Positions 35,892 to 42,593 of a stretch of 64,000 nucleotides of DNA are shown here, in pieces (the first letter of the stretch is position 1; the number at the start of each line of letters is the position of its first letter). The notes beneath the pieces are model-generated. The model searched no databases and was not told the DNA's origin. It saw only the letters and a list, made by a program, of their open reading frames with translations. Source of the stretch: Phycisphaerae bacterium (lineage in GTDB: Bacteria > Planctomycetota > Phycisphaerae > Phycisphaerales > Phycisphaeraceae); contig JAUHZU010000003.1 in assembly GCA_030425705.1 (NCBI GenBank), forward strand, positions 248,001 through 312,000, in the 5' to 3' direction. The position numbers were made by a program, and so were the translations under genes.

Positions 35892-36404
35892 GACTTCATG
35901 CAGGACTTGATATCTCAGGCGGATCGCGTCGCCATTCAGCGGGCGGGTGTCCAAGAGCTTGAGCTGAGTGGGGTCCAGTACCTCTCCGAAGACAGGGACG
36001 CCGCCGCCGAACACGACGGGCTGAAGGTCAATCGTGATCGTGTCAACCAGCCGAGCGCGCATGAAGGAGTGGTAGACCGCGCGGCCTCCTCCGATGATGG
36101 CTTCGGGAACACCCGCCCGCCTGAGCATCTCCAAAGCGTCGGCGGGCGATCCGGCGATCTGCCACCCCGATTCGGACAAACCGTTGTCCTGCGAAGAAAG
36201 CACGATCTTATGCTCGGGGGCTAGGAGCGATGACATCTCATCGTCCTTCAACTGCTCGACGGTGCTACGGCCCGCGATGACATTGCCGACCTTATTCACC
36301 AGGGCGCACCAGTCTTCCCACGCGTGTTGCGGGAAAAGGGGGATCCCGTCGGTGTTCGCGATGAACCCATCGGCTGACATGGAGAGAAACAGTGTCTTCT
36401 TCAC
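35886..36404 (-). CDS. Dihydrofolate reductase-like (RibD C-terminal domain) protein
   Basis: 172 residues. GTG start at 36404 with AGGAG six bases before it; an upstream ATG frame lacks support. The fold signatures are SMSADGFIANTDG near the start, IAGRSTVEQL, IVLSSQ, AGVPEAIIGGGRAVYHSFM (cofactor loop) and ITIDLQPVVFGGGVPVFGE. It would be an NADPH-dependent reductase of the YyaP/YwjB group; folate specificity is not implied. The TGA stop is part of a GCCTGAC core-like heptamer, so the gene seems to be the second ORF of the last cassette. Confidence 0.85.
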   Translation of the reverse strand: MKKTLFLSMSADGFIANTDGIPLFPQHAWEDWCALVNKVGNVIAGRSTVEQLKDDEMSSLLAPEHKIVLSSQDNGLSESGWQIAGSPADALEMLRRAGVPEAIIGGGRAVYHSFMRARLVDTITIDLQPVVFGGGVPVFGEVLDPTQLKLLDTRPLNGDAIRLRYQVLHEVA

Positions 36405-36531
36405 AAGGCGCTCCTGGCAATGCAACGAGTGCGATGATCGGGCCGCCGCGAACGATCATCCTTCTAGGTCACGCGGTGGCGGCGGTCCCGCGTCCATCAC
36501 TTGGTCGTGCGTCCTCACCTTACCTGTGTGT

Positions 36532-37002
36532 TCAGGGGTGTACGCTCGCCAAGCCGGCAGCCAGCAGAACGATGGACGCGACCCCGACGCAGGTTCGCAC
36601 GTGGTTCCACCGCTGCCACCGGACCTGGTAGTCCGGCCAGACCCGATCGGCCTCACCGATATCCGCGGCCGCCAGCCGGTTGTTCAGGGGCACGTTACAC
36701 AGCATAGTGACCCCAAACGGCCCGGCTAGATACGAGAGCGACCCCACGAGCAGAAGAACACTGCCGGGTGATCCCAGCACGAGGGAAGCGTTGACCGCGA
36801 CAAGGACGCAGAGGATCGGTGTGCCGAGAAACAACAAGAGGAAAACCGGATTGATGATCTTCTCATTGATCTGCCGCATCGCCAGCATGCCTTGTTCTCT
36901 GGGAAGGGTCGCCAGAGCCTGCATCACAAAGTTCGCGAACGCGAACAAGAGCCCTGTCACCACGCCTGCCCCGGTGATCGCTGCAATCGTGATGACAGTC
37001 AT
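36532..37002 (-). CDS. DUF1772 four-helix membrane protein, cassette-borne
   Basis: 156 residues, four hydrophobic helices with the DUF1772 pattern: a first helix with GLLFAFANFVMQALATLP, INEKIINPVFLLLFLGTPI, then SVLLLVGSLSYLAGPFGVTMLCNVPLNNRLA and a last helix after WQRWNHVRT. The N-x-x-x-P-x-N-x-x-L stretch is typical (anthrone-oxygenase-like superfamily). Cassette position: GTTAGGC at 37024-37030 (minus), then a 21 nt leader, then the ATG at 37002. No attC follows its stop, so it probably shares one cassette with the DHFR-like gene. Substrate unknown. Confidence 0.85.
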   Translation of the reverse strand: MTVITIAAITGAGVVTGLLFAFANFVMQALATLPREQGMLAMRQINEKIINPVFLLLFLGTPILCVLVAVNASLVLGSPGSVLLLVGSLSYLAGPFGVTMLCNVPLNNRLAAADIGEADRVWPDYQVRWQRWNHVRTCVGVASIVLLAAGLASVHP

Positions 37003-37023
37003 GATGTTCCAGATACGACTATC

Positions 37024-37131
37024 GCCTAACGTAAAAGGCTCAGTTGCCGGCCGCCCGCGGAGAGCGGGCTCCAAACCGACAACCACATCATATCGCGGGC
37101 GCAGCCGGTCAACTGCAGCCGATGGTTAGTC
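37024..37131 (-). repeat. attC site A (108 bp)
   Basis: Minus-strand order: R'' GACTAAC (37125-37131), L'' with GGCTGCAGTTGACCGG, variable loop with a CGCCCGCG/CGCGGGCG hairpin, L' CCGGCAACTGAGCC, R' GTTAGGC (37024-37030). L'' and L' pair with single unpaired G and A. Confidence 0.92.
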
Positions 37132-37362
37132 CTTCTTTAAGTCCCACCTGAGCAGCAATTCGCCGGGCGCATTTATTAGATCAGAGTGAGCAACGAGATC
37201 GCTTCCGCACTCTCGGCATCGCGTCTCATGAATGCCCCCGCCAGTCCTTTTCCCATCCTTGGTCACGCCATCCCACATACCCACACAGAAGCCGTCGTCT
37301 GAAACAATGTGTTGGCACACAGGGCAGAAGCCTGATCCATGATCTGAGTCTGGCTGATGCAT
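37126..37362 (-). CDS. Cassette ORF: small two-knuckle zinc-ribbon protein
   Basis: 78 residues from the ATG at 37362 (a longer frame begins inside attC B and was rejected). Two Cys pairs, CPVC near residue 13 and CREC near residue 49, suggest a zinc ribbon; between them is GMWDGVTKDG. The C-terminus ends RWDLKKD and the TAA stop lies inside the GACTAAC core. The cassette opens with GTTAGCC, one base off the complement of its R''. Function unknown. Confidence 0.75.
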   Translation of the reverse strand: MHQPDSDHGSGFCPVCQHIVSDDGFCVGMWDGVTKDGKRTGGGIHETRCRECGSDLVAHSDLINAPGELLLRWDLKKD

Positions 37363-37364
37363 TG

Positions 37365-37473
37365 GGCTAACGTAATAAGGCTCAGTTGCCGGCCGCCCGT
37401 GGAAGAGGGCTACCAACCGACAACATCATTCTACTCGCGGGCGTCGCCGGTCAATTGCAGCCGCTGGTTATCC
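37365..37473 (-). repeat. attC site B (109 bp)
   Basis: R'' GGATAAC at 37467-37473, L'' GGCTGCAATTGACCGG, a loop differing from site A (AGAATGATGTTGTCGG, then TAGCCCTCTTCCACGG), L' CCGGCAACTGAGCC, R' GTTAGCC at 37365-37371. Same subtype as site C. Confidence 0.92.
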
Positions 37474-37475
37474 GC

Positions 37476-37832
37476 CTAAACGATGATGTTTCCAGGCTCG
37501 ATTTGGAAGGATTCGTATTCGGGGCTATCGTCGTAGACACGCAATGAATAGCCATTGGAAAAGTGTAGACTGATCGAGTCGGGAGGATGCGGCTTGGCAG
37601 CGATCACGTCTGTTCCAAGAAGTAGGTGAAGCCGATAGCAATCACGATCCGCATGCTCGCATTGCCGATCAACCACGTGGCCGTGTGTATCTACAAGTGA
37701 CCAATGGCTCTCGACGGAAAGCGTCGCTGAAGGGTCAAAGTGGAATTGCAATTGATGTTGGCCGACGCCGATCTGGATAAGAGTAGCTCCAGGAAAGGCA
37801 GAGAGGTCAATATCTTTGGTGACACCGTACAT
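37476..37832 (-). CDS. Cassette ORF: hypothetical protein
   Basis: 118 residues, acidic, mostly beta (TLIQIGVGQHQLQFHFDPSA; SLVDTHGHVVD; SISLHFSNGYSLRVYDDS), with no signal peptide or membrane segment and no recognised family. TAG lies directly before the GGATAAC core; the start follows GTTATCC after 8 nt, and the two cores are exact complements. Base use is visibly more AT-rich than neighbouring chromosomal genes. Confidence 0.75.
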   Translation of the reverse strand: MYGVTKDIDLSAFPGATLIQIGVGQHQLQFHFDPSATLSVESHWSLVDTHGHVVDRQCEHADRDCYRLHLLLGTDVIAAKPHPPDSISLHFSNGYSLRVYDDSPEYESFQIEPGNIIV

Positions 37833-37839
37833 GCTTGGC

Positions 37840-37947
37840 GGATAACGTAAAAGGCTCAGTTGCCGGCCGCCCGTGGAAGAGGGCTACCAACCGACAACAT
37901 CATTCTACTCGCGGGCGTCGCCGGTCAATTGCAGCCGGTGGTTATGC
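37840..37947 (-). repeat. attC site C (108 bp)
   Basis: R'' GCATAAC at 37941-37947, L'' GGCTGCAATTGACCGG, B-type loop, L' CCGGCAACTGAGCC, R' GTTATCC at 37840-37846. Differs from site B by very few bases. Confidence 0.92.
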
Positions 37948-38235
37948 CTCGCTACTTCGTAAGACAAGTGTTGTCCCGTCTGCCGCCAGCTTTGCTACTT
38001 GCTCCCAAATGATAGACCCTTCCCCTTCGAGAATAGGCACTCCATTCTCTTCACCATCTCTGTACACACACAGCGTGTGGTTCCATTCAGGGCCTATCGC
38101 GCACCAGGACGTTGCGACGATACATGATTTGCAACTCGTGCATCTGAGTATGTAACTGCCGTACTGGACAGCAGCTTCATAATCAGCCGAATCGCACTCA
38201 GGGCACCGAAGCTCATGGGGCTGATCTGGAGGCAT
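37942..38235 (-). CDS. Cassette ORF: small zinc-ribbon protein
   Basis: 97 residues. CPEC near residue 11 and CTSC near residue 32 (with a further Cys at CKSC) suggest a zinc ribbon; the rest contains GPEWNHTLCVYRDGEE and a hydrophilic tail. The ATG is built into the recombination core: the cassette begins TT-ATG-C, so insertion itself supplies the start codon. TAA lies within GCATAAC, the exact complement of GTTATGC. Confidence 0.78.
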   Translation of the reverse strand: MPPDQPHELRCPECDSADYEAAVQYGSYILRCTSCKSCIVATSWCAIGPEWNHTLCVYRDGEENGVPILEGEGSIIWEQVAKLAADGTTLVLRSSEA

Positions 38236-38337
38236 AACGTAAAAGGCTCATTGCCGGCCGCCCGCGGGAGGGGGCGGCCAACCGACATCCACATCATATC
38301 GCGAGTGCAGCCGGTCAACTGCAGCCGCTGGTTAGGC
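38232..38337 (-). repeat. attC site D (106 bp)
   Basis: R'' GCCTAAC at 38331-38337, L'' GGCTGCAGTTGACCGG, a loop with CGCCCCCTCCCGCGGGCG, L' with one G deleted (CCGGCAATGAGCC), R' GTTATGC at 38232-38238. Confidence 0.9.
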
Positions 38338-38760
38338 CGCTCTGGATACGAGGCGCCGAAACTCCTCGGCACTGTCCGGCGGCGCTTCTTCAAACAGGAC
38401 GCATCCAACATTGGACCCCGCGAACGCTTGTAAATCCTTTAGCCATTGATCCTCATCGGTGACAACAGCCAAACCAAGAAGCAATGCGCCATCAGTGGTA
38501 AAAAACACCATCGCGTGCGCGGGATCGGAGTCGCGCAGACATCGCCAATAGATCGACTGCGGCTCGGTAACATGGGAAACGCAATATGCTATTACTTCGT
38601 TCGCGCGATCGAAAACGTGTGAGGGTGAATCACCAAACTGCGGGATAGTGTAATCGTCGGCCGATTCTTCGCGTTCTGGCGCGAAGTGAGCAAGAAACCG
38701 TTCGGCTACGTCCGTGGTTCGGGTGGTTGCGAGAGCGTACACATCGTAATATCCAGGCAT
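38332..38760 (-). CDS. Cassette ORF: hypothetical protein
   Basis: 142 residues from the ATG at 38760. A compact alpha/beta protein: MPGYYDVYALATTRTTDVAE, a central strand YWRCLRDSDPAHAMVFFTTDG, then LLLGLAVVTDEDQWLKDLQ and GCVLFEEAPPDSAEEF. There is no recognised domain. TAA is in GCCTAAC; the cassette opens with GTTAGGC at 38776-38782, exact complement. Single-domain cytoplasmic protein of unknown role. Confidence 0.75.
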   Translation of the reverse strand: MPGYYDVYALATTRTTDVAERFLAHFAPEREESADDYTIPQFGDSPSHVFDRANEVIAYCVSHVTEPQSIYWRCLRDSDPAHAMVFFTTDGALLLGLAVVTDEDQWLKDLQAFAGSNVGCVLFEEAPPDSAEEFRRLVSRAA

Positions 38761-38775
38761 GAGGCAATCCTCGCG

Positions 38776-38885
38776 GCCTAACGTAAAAGGCTCAGTTGCC
38801 GGCCGCCCGCGGAGAGCAGGCTCCAAACCAACAACAACATTATCGATCGCGGGCGCAGCCGGTCAACTGCAGCAATTGGTTAGGT
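38776..38885 (-). repeat. attC site E (110 bp)
   Basis: R'' ACCTAAC at 38879-38885, L'' near GCTGCAGTTGACCGG, A-type loop, L' CCGGCAACTGAGCC, R' GTTAGGC at 38776-38782. Confidence 0.92.
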
Positions 38886-39233
38886 CGCCTGCTGGTATTC
38901 AAATGCTCCGTGGTATTTCATCGAAGCAGAGTCGGGTACACGGATTACATTCGGGGAGAAGACACATATGGCTGAGTCCGCATCGTGATTTGTGACCAAC
39001 TGGGAAAGCCATTGCTCACCATAAGATGTCCCTTGCAAAAGCTCGACCAACGGTGCGGCATTGCCGTAAATCGCTTCAATTGCCATCGGCTCGTATTCTT
39101 CGAAGTCCACTTCACGCATGAAGTCTGACGCCACCTCATCGCCGTCCTCCGTGTAGGTCGGCTCGATGTACTGACGAAGCTCATGGTCGCTTCCAAAGCG
39201 TCCGCGACTTGAGAACACATGGACAGTTGCCAT
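38880..39233 (-). CDS. Cassette ORF: hypothetical acidic protein
   Basis: 117 residues, strongly acidic (YTEDGDEVASDFMREVDFEEYEP), with a first strand ATVHVFSSRGRFGS and a later ICVFSPNVIRVPDS. No signal peptide or membrane helix. The stop TAA lies in the ACCTAAC core; the unit opens with GTTAGGT at 39238-39244, exact complement, and the ATG follows within a few bases. Unknown function. Confidence 0.72.
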   Translation of the reverse strand: MATVHVFSSRGRFGSDHELRQYIEPTYTEDGDEVASDFMREVDFEEYEPMAIEAIYGNAAPLVELLQGTSYGEQWLSQLVTNHDADSAICVFSPNVIRVPDSASMKYHGAFEYQQAT

Positions 39234-39237
39234 TGCG

Positions 39238-39346
39238 ACCTAACGTAATTCGGCTCAGTTGCCGGCCGCCCGCGGAGAGCAGGCTCCAAACCGACAATCA
39301 CATCATATCGCGGGCGCAGCCGGTCAACTGCAGCCGGTGGTTAGGC
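39238..39346 (-). repeat. attC site F (109 bp)
   Basis: R'' GCCTAAC at 39340-39346, L'' GGCTGCAGTTGACCGG, A-type loop, L' CCGGCAACTGAGCC, then GAATTACG, R' GTTAGGT at 39238-39244. Confidence 0.92.
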
Positions 39347-39574
39347 GACTTCCGTGGGCGAACTAGGAAGCCTCCGAAACACAACGAAAAGCCCGACGGT
39401 TGTGAGAGCGTTGAGGGTAGCGAAGCCGCCTAGAGTAGCAACGGATACCGTGAGATTCGGAGCGATCAATCGCTGCGAAAGACCACCGGCAGATTCAAGC
39501 ATCGTTGCCCAGATGAGGCCAAAAGTGCTGGCGAGACTGCAGATGATCAAAATTGCGACAGTCCATCTGATCAT
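39341..39574 (-). CDS. Cassette ORF: small two-helix membrane protein
   Basis: 77 residues with two hydrophobic helices (TVAILIICSLASTFGLIWATM and LGGFATLNALTTVGLFVVF) joined by a polar loop; the tail is Ser/Pro. First cassette of the array on the side where attI is expected. It opens with GTTAGGC at 39581-39587 and the stop overlaps GCCTAAC. Unknown function. Confidence 0.72.
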   Translation of the reverse strand: MIRWTVAILIICSLASTFGLIWATMLESAGGLSQRLIAPNLTVSVATLGGFATLNALTTVGLFVVFRRLPSSPTEVA

Positions 39575-39587
39575 GTTGTCGCCTAAC

Positions 39588-40599
39588 AGTTGATTGGGCG
39601 GATCAGTCTATCCTCGGATTTGAGGGGTTAGACAGACCACGAGTCTGTCTATCCAACGCGTTGCGGCCGGAAGCCGGGGAATCGCTGGGATGCAGCATAA
39701 CCGCATCGTCGCGCCTAACCAAGAGGTGATAAGCGTGTTAGCACGGTTATTGAGTATCCGGCGGTTTGTTGCTTGGCTCGTGATAGAGCGGTGATCCGAC
39801 TGTCTATCATGAAACCAATCGCTGCCAAGGATTGCTGGGATGGCCTGCTATTGATGCAATCTTTTGCCATCGCTTGGGTTAGAGCCCTGCCGCGTTGCTC
39901 CACAGCTTGCGTGTTAGGGGGTCTGCGTGAGTGGGCGGGCTTGGGAGGCGCGTTAGAGGTTTCGCGGCGTCGGTTTCGCTCGGCGAACTCGGCGTGTTCG
40001 GCGGTGGATCGTTTGAGCGGCTCTCGCAGCGGGTTGGTACGGGGGCGGGGGCGTGTGTTTTGCGCCGGACACATCCGGGACGCGGGTTGTGTTCCCGAAG
40101 GTGCGCTCCGGGAGATTGGGGGCGGGCGCTCTGTTCCCGAAGAGGCAGCGCGGCGCATCGGGGACCGGGGATGGGTTCCCGATGTTTGGGGTCATCGCAT
40201 CGGGGACGGGCGGGCGGTTCCCGATGTTTGCCCCCGGCGCATGGGGGACGAGGGGTTGGTTCCCGATGTTTCGAGTTTCCGCTTTGGGGACCGGGGGCGG
40301 GTTCCTGGTGCGGCGCGGCGGGAACAGGTGTTTTTTCGGCGCGGTGGGATGTTTCCGCGGCGTTGCCGGGCGGTTGCGGGGTTGATACGCGGGGGTCGGG
40401 CGTTATCGGCTTGGGTTTTGGGGCGGGTTCGGGCGGCGGCGCGCTAAAAGTACGCGGTTCTTTGGCCGATGGGAGGAGGGGAGGGGTGGTGCGGGTCGAT
40501 CCGGTTGTGCGGGGGCCCGTCGGCCGACTACGGCCGCATCAAGGGAAGGCAGACCGGCGTGTCTGCCCCGGGCTTCTTTTTCTGGGAAGGACAACACAG
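39588..40599. other. About 1 kb without a recognisable gene, right of the integron array
   Basis: No ORF here has a family motif. Contents seen: a 9 bp inverted repeat TAGACAGAC/GTCTGTCTA at 39629-39651; core-like GTTATGC (39695-39701) and GTTAGGC (39713-39719) on the minus strand; a periodic stretch at about 39975-40010 (CGGCGAACTCGGCGTGTTCGGCGG); the 42 bp tandem array at 40050-40310; and a hairpin GGCAGAC/GTCTGCC at 40548-40567 followed by a T-rich run, just before the next gene. Confidence 0.6.
40050..40310. repeat. 42 bp tandem repeat, about six degenerate units
   Basis: TTCCCGA (or a variant) recurs at 40092, 40134, 40176, 40218, 40260 and 40302: exactly 42 bp apart. The clearest unit (40176-40217) contains CCCGATG and CATCGGG as inverted arms with a 13 nt loop. 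A more degenerate unit lies at 40050. On the minus strand one frame gives a 14-residue periodic peptide, N-(I/F)-G-N with PVPDA, but no start or family supports a gene. Confidence 0.8.
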
Positions 40600-41295
40600 A
40601 TGCCAGACTTCTTGCCCCGACGCGCTGCGGACATGGTGGACTGGACCCGGTCGTTCTCGCAGGCGATCGGTGACGACCCCACGGCCTACGGGCTCTCGGC
40701 CGAGGACGCCGACAATTACGCGGTGCTGCAGGAGGCCTACGCGCTGGCGTACCGCCGGTCGCAGGACCCGTCGACGCGATCGCCCGCGCAGGTGCAGGCG
40801 AAGGACTCGGCGCTCAAGGCGTTGAAGGAGCGGACGCGCCAGTTGGCGTGGCGGGTGCGCGGGACGCCGGGGATGGATGCCGGGCGTCTGGCGCGGCTGG
40901 GGCTGAAGCCGCCGTCGCGCAACCGCCGTGCGCTGCCGGCCCCGGTGTCGTCGCCGCGGCTGCGGCTGACGCCGACGATCGGGAGCGATGTCGTGCTGCG
41001 GCTGGAGGACCGCGACCGGCTGGGCAGGGCGAAGCCGCGCGGCGTGGCGGGGGCGATCGTGATGGTTCACGTGGGCGATGCGCCGCCGCGCGAGGTGAAG
41101 GACTGGACGTTCGGGTTCGGCACGACGAAGACCCGGCTGTCGGTCCCGCTGCCCGAGGGGTTGTCGCCGGGCACACAGGTATGGTACGTGGCGTGGTGGC
41201 AGAGCCCGACGGGCCAGCCCGGCCCGGCGAGCGCGCCGGTGAGCACGCGGGTGGGTTTTGACCTCGCGCCGCGCGTCGCGAAGCGGGCGGCGTAG
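40600..41295 (+). CDS. Conserved hypothetical protein, helical N-terminus and beta C-terminus
   Basis: 231 residues from the ATG at 40600, with GGAAGG upstream. The N-terminal half is helical (DMVDWTRSFSQAI; LSAEDADNYAVLQEAYALAY; DSALKALKERTRQLAWRVRG). The C-terminal half looks like a fibronectin-III/Ig-type sandwich (GAIVMVHVGDAPPREVKDWTFG; VPLPEGLSPGTQVWYVAWWQ; GPASAPVSTRV). I recall similar proteins in Planctomycetes and other phyla without assigned function. A GC-driven extension of the frame runs upstream to 39931 across the tandem repeat and is not believed. Confidence 0.75.
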   Translation: MPDFLPRRAADMVDWTRSFSQAIGDDPTAYGLSAEDADNYAVLQEAYALAYRRSQDPSTRSPAQVQAKDSALKALKERTRQLAWRVRGTPGMDAGRLARLGLKPPSRNRRALPAPVSSPRLRLTPTIGSDVVLRLEDRDRLGRAKPRGVAGAIVMVHVGDAPPREVKDWTFGFGTTKTRLSVPLPEGLSPGTQVWYVAWWQSPTGQPGPASAPVSTRVGFDLAPRVAKRAA

Positions 41296-41483
41296 GGCCG
41301 GCGGGATGGCGGGGTGTCGGACGGTTTGCCCAGCTTGCCAGGCCCGGGTGCCGGTTGCGTGGCGGGCGGTGCCCGACGCGCAAAATGGATTGACCGGGCC
41401 GGGAGGATCGGGCATGATTCCCCGGTGTGCAGGGCGCTGGCGCGGCCGGTGTGTCTGGCCGGTTCATCTCAGTGAGGGGATCC

Positions 41484-42494
41484 ATGATGCGGATGATGTG
41501 TGGTCTGGCGGCGGGGGTGGTGTGTGGTGTGGCGGGGCCGTGGGCGGTTGGGCAGACGCTGCCCGAGCCGGGGCTGTACACGCAGGTGAACTCGCGGGTC
41601 ACGGATTTTGATGACCTGACGGTCACGACGACGGGGCCGACGGACATGCGGCTGGCGACGCCGGGCAACCCGCTGGGGCTGGGGGAGATGCTGGACTCGT
41701 CGGACATGGTGAGCATCAGCGGCCTGGAGATGACCTACGGCAACGCGCACGCGGGCATCTCGACGGGCCTGGGCGTGGAGGCGCGGTCGTCATTGAACAT
41801 CGGGCTGCTGGACGAGTCGGACTGGGTCCGGCGGACGCGGGTGGACGCGGTGGCGTCGAACGTGCGGCAGTTCATGCTCACCGGGAGCCCGGGCAGCGGC
41901 ACCCTGGCGGCGGCGGAGATCCTGGTGTTTGCGGAAGGGTCGCTGGAGCTCGAGCGGATGGTGAGCGAGGCGCTGGTGCAGCCGGGCACGGGCGTGCTGT
42001 ACGCGGCGGTGACGCTGGAGATGGCGGTGTACCAGGAGATCGACGGGCAGGTGTTTTTCCCGGGGACGCTGTTTGAGTCGGCGGTGCTGGGGAGCCAGGC
42101 GCTGCCGGGCACGACCGAGCCTGTGGACGCGTCCGATGGCTGGGCGTCGTTTTGGACTACAGGGCTGACGCAGGACTTTGTGTACGGCGACCTGTCGTTC
42201 TTCACGAGCATCGAGGGCGACGCCCCCGGCGGCTGGGTCGCGATCGTCCCCGATGTCCCGTTTACGATCGAGTACACGCTGAGCGTCACGACCTTCACCA
42301 GCTACGACTTCGAGGAGTCCAACGCGATCGGCTGGGAGGCGCGGGCGGCGTTCGGGAATACGGCGACGATGGAGGTCAACTCGGCGATCGACGGGTTTAC
42401 GCTGGTCGAGTTGACACCGATGCAGGTGCCCGAGCCGGGGACGCTGGCGGTGCTGGGCATGGGCGGGCTGGTGCTGGTGCGCCGCCGGCGGTAG
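41484..42494 (+). CDS. PEP-CTERM surface protein
   Basis: 336 residues. GAGGGG precedes the ATG at 41484. The signal peptide ends near WAVGQ; the body is beta-rich and lacks a recognised enzymatic motif; the C-terminus has VPEPGT, a hydrophobic segment and RRRR, the exosortase sorting signal. Probably an extracellular structural or matrix protein. Confidence 0.85.
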   Translation: MMRMMCGLAAGVVCGVAGPWAVGQTLPEPGLYTQVNSRVTDFDDLTVTTTGPTDMRLATPGNPLGLGEMLDSSDMVSISGLEMTYGNAHAGISTGLGVEARSSLNIGLLDESDWVRRTRVDAVASNVRQFMLTGSPGSGTLAAAEILVFAEGSLELERMVSEALVQPGTGVLYAAVTLEMAVYQEIDGQVFFPGTLFESAVLGSQALPGTTEPVDASDGWASFWTTGLTQDFVYGDLSFFTSIEGDAPGGWVAIVPDVPFTIEYTLSVTTFTSYDFEESNAIGWEARAAFGNTATMEVNSAIDGFTLVELTPMQVPEPGTLAVLGMGGLVLVRRRR

Positions 42495-42593
42495 GGCGTT
42501 TGGTAGATGTGGCGGTTGTCTTGGGCTTCGTGAACGCGGGGCCGTACTGTAGCATGACCGGGCCCGATCACGGCTGACGCCGAGGAGACCGCC

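Larger units (their letters stand above)
35818..39587 (-). mobile_element. Integron gene-cassette array without an integrase in the window (CALIN)
   Basis: Six intact attC sites, all in one orientation, lie between small minus-strand ORFs. Reading the minus strand, each ORF stop abuts or overlaps an RYYYAAC core; about 108 bp later a GTTRRRY-like core opens the next ORF unit. Cores pair within cassettes: GTTAGGC with GCCTAAC, GTTATGC with GCATAAC, GTTATCC with GGATAAC, GTTAGGT with ACCTAAC. That pairing is the mark of units that once circularised by IntI. The arms contain unpaired G and A positions as expected for extrahelical bases. Several cassette ORFs look clearly less GC-rich than the flanks. 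No tyrosine integrase is encoded within the window. Confidence 0.93.

Noticed and set aside
37024-39346. attC repeats considered as CRISPR or REP elements
   Set aside because: Spacing follows ORF length, and core pairing within each unit fits integron cassettes instead.
39715-40158. 147-codon minus-strand ORF right of the array, checked as an integrase or cassette gene
   Set aside because: No tyrosine-recombinase motifs; it contains periodic repeat-derived residues.
40050-40310. Possible CRISPR array
   Set aside because: Units are contiguous with a 42 bp period; there are no distinct spacers and no cas gene.
40548-40585. Rho-independent terminator before the 40.6 kb gene
   Set aside because: The GGCAGAC/GTCTGCC hairpin has a late T-run, but no upstream gene it could end; kept only as a hairpin note.
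39931-40599. Upstream extension of the 40.6 kb gene
   Set aside because: It reads through the 42 bp tandem repeat; the ATG at 40600 has a ribosome site and starts the structured domain.
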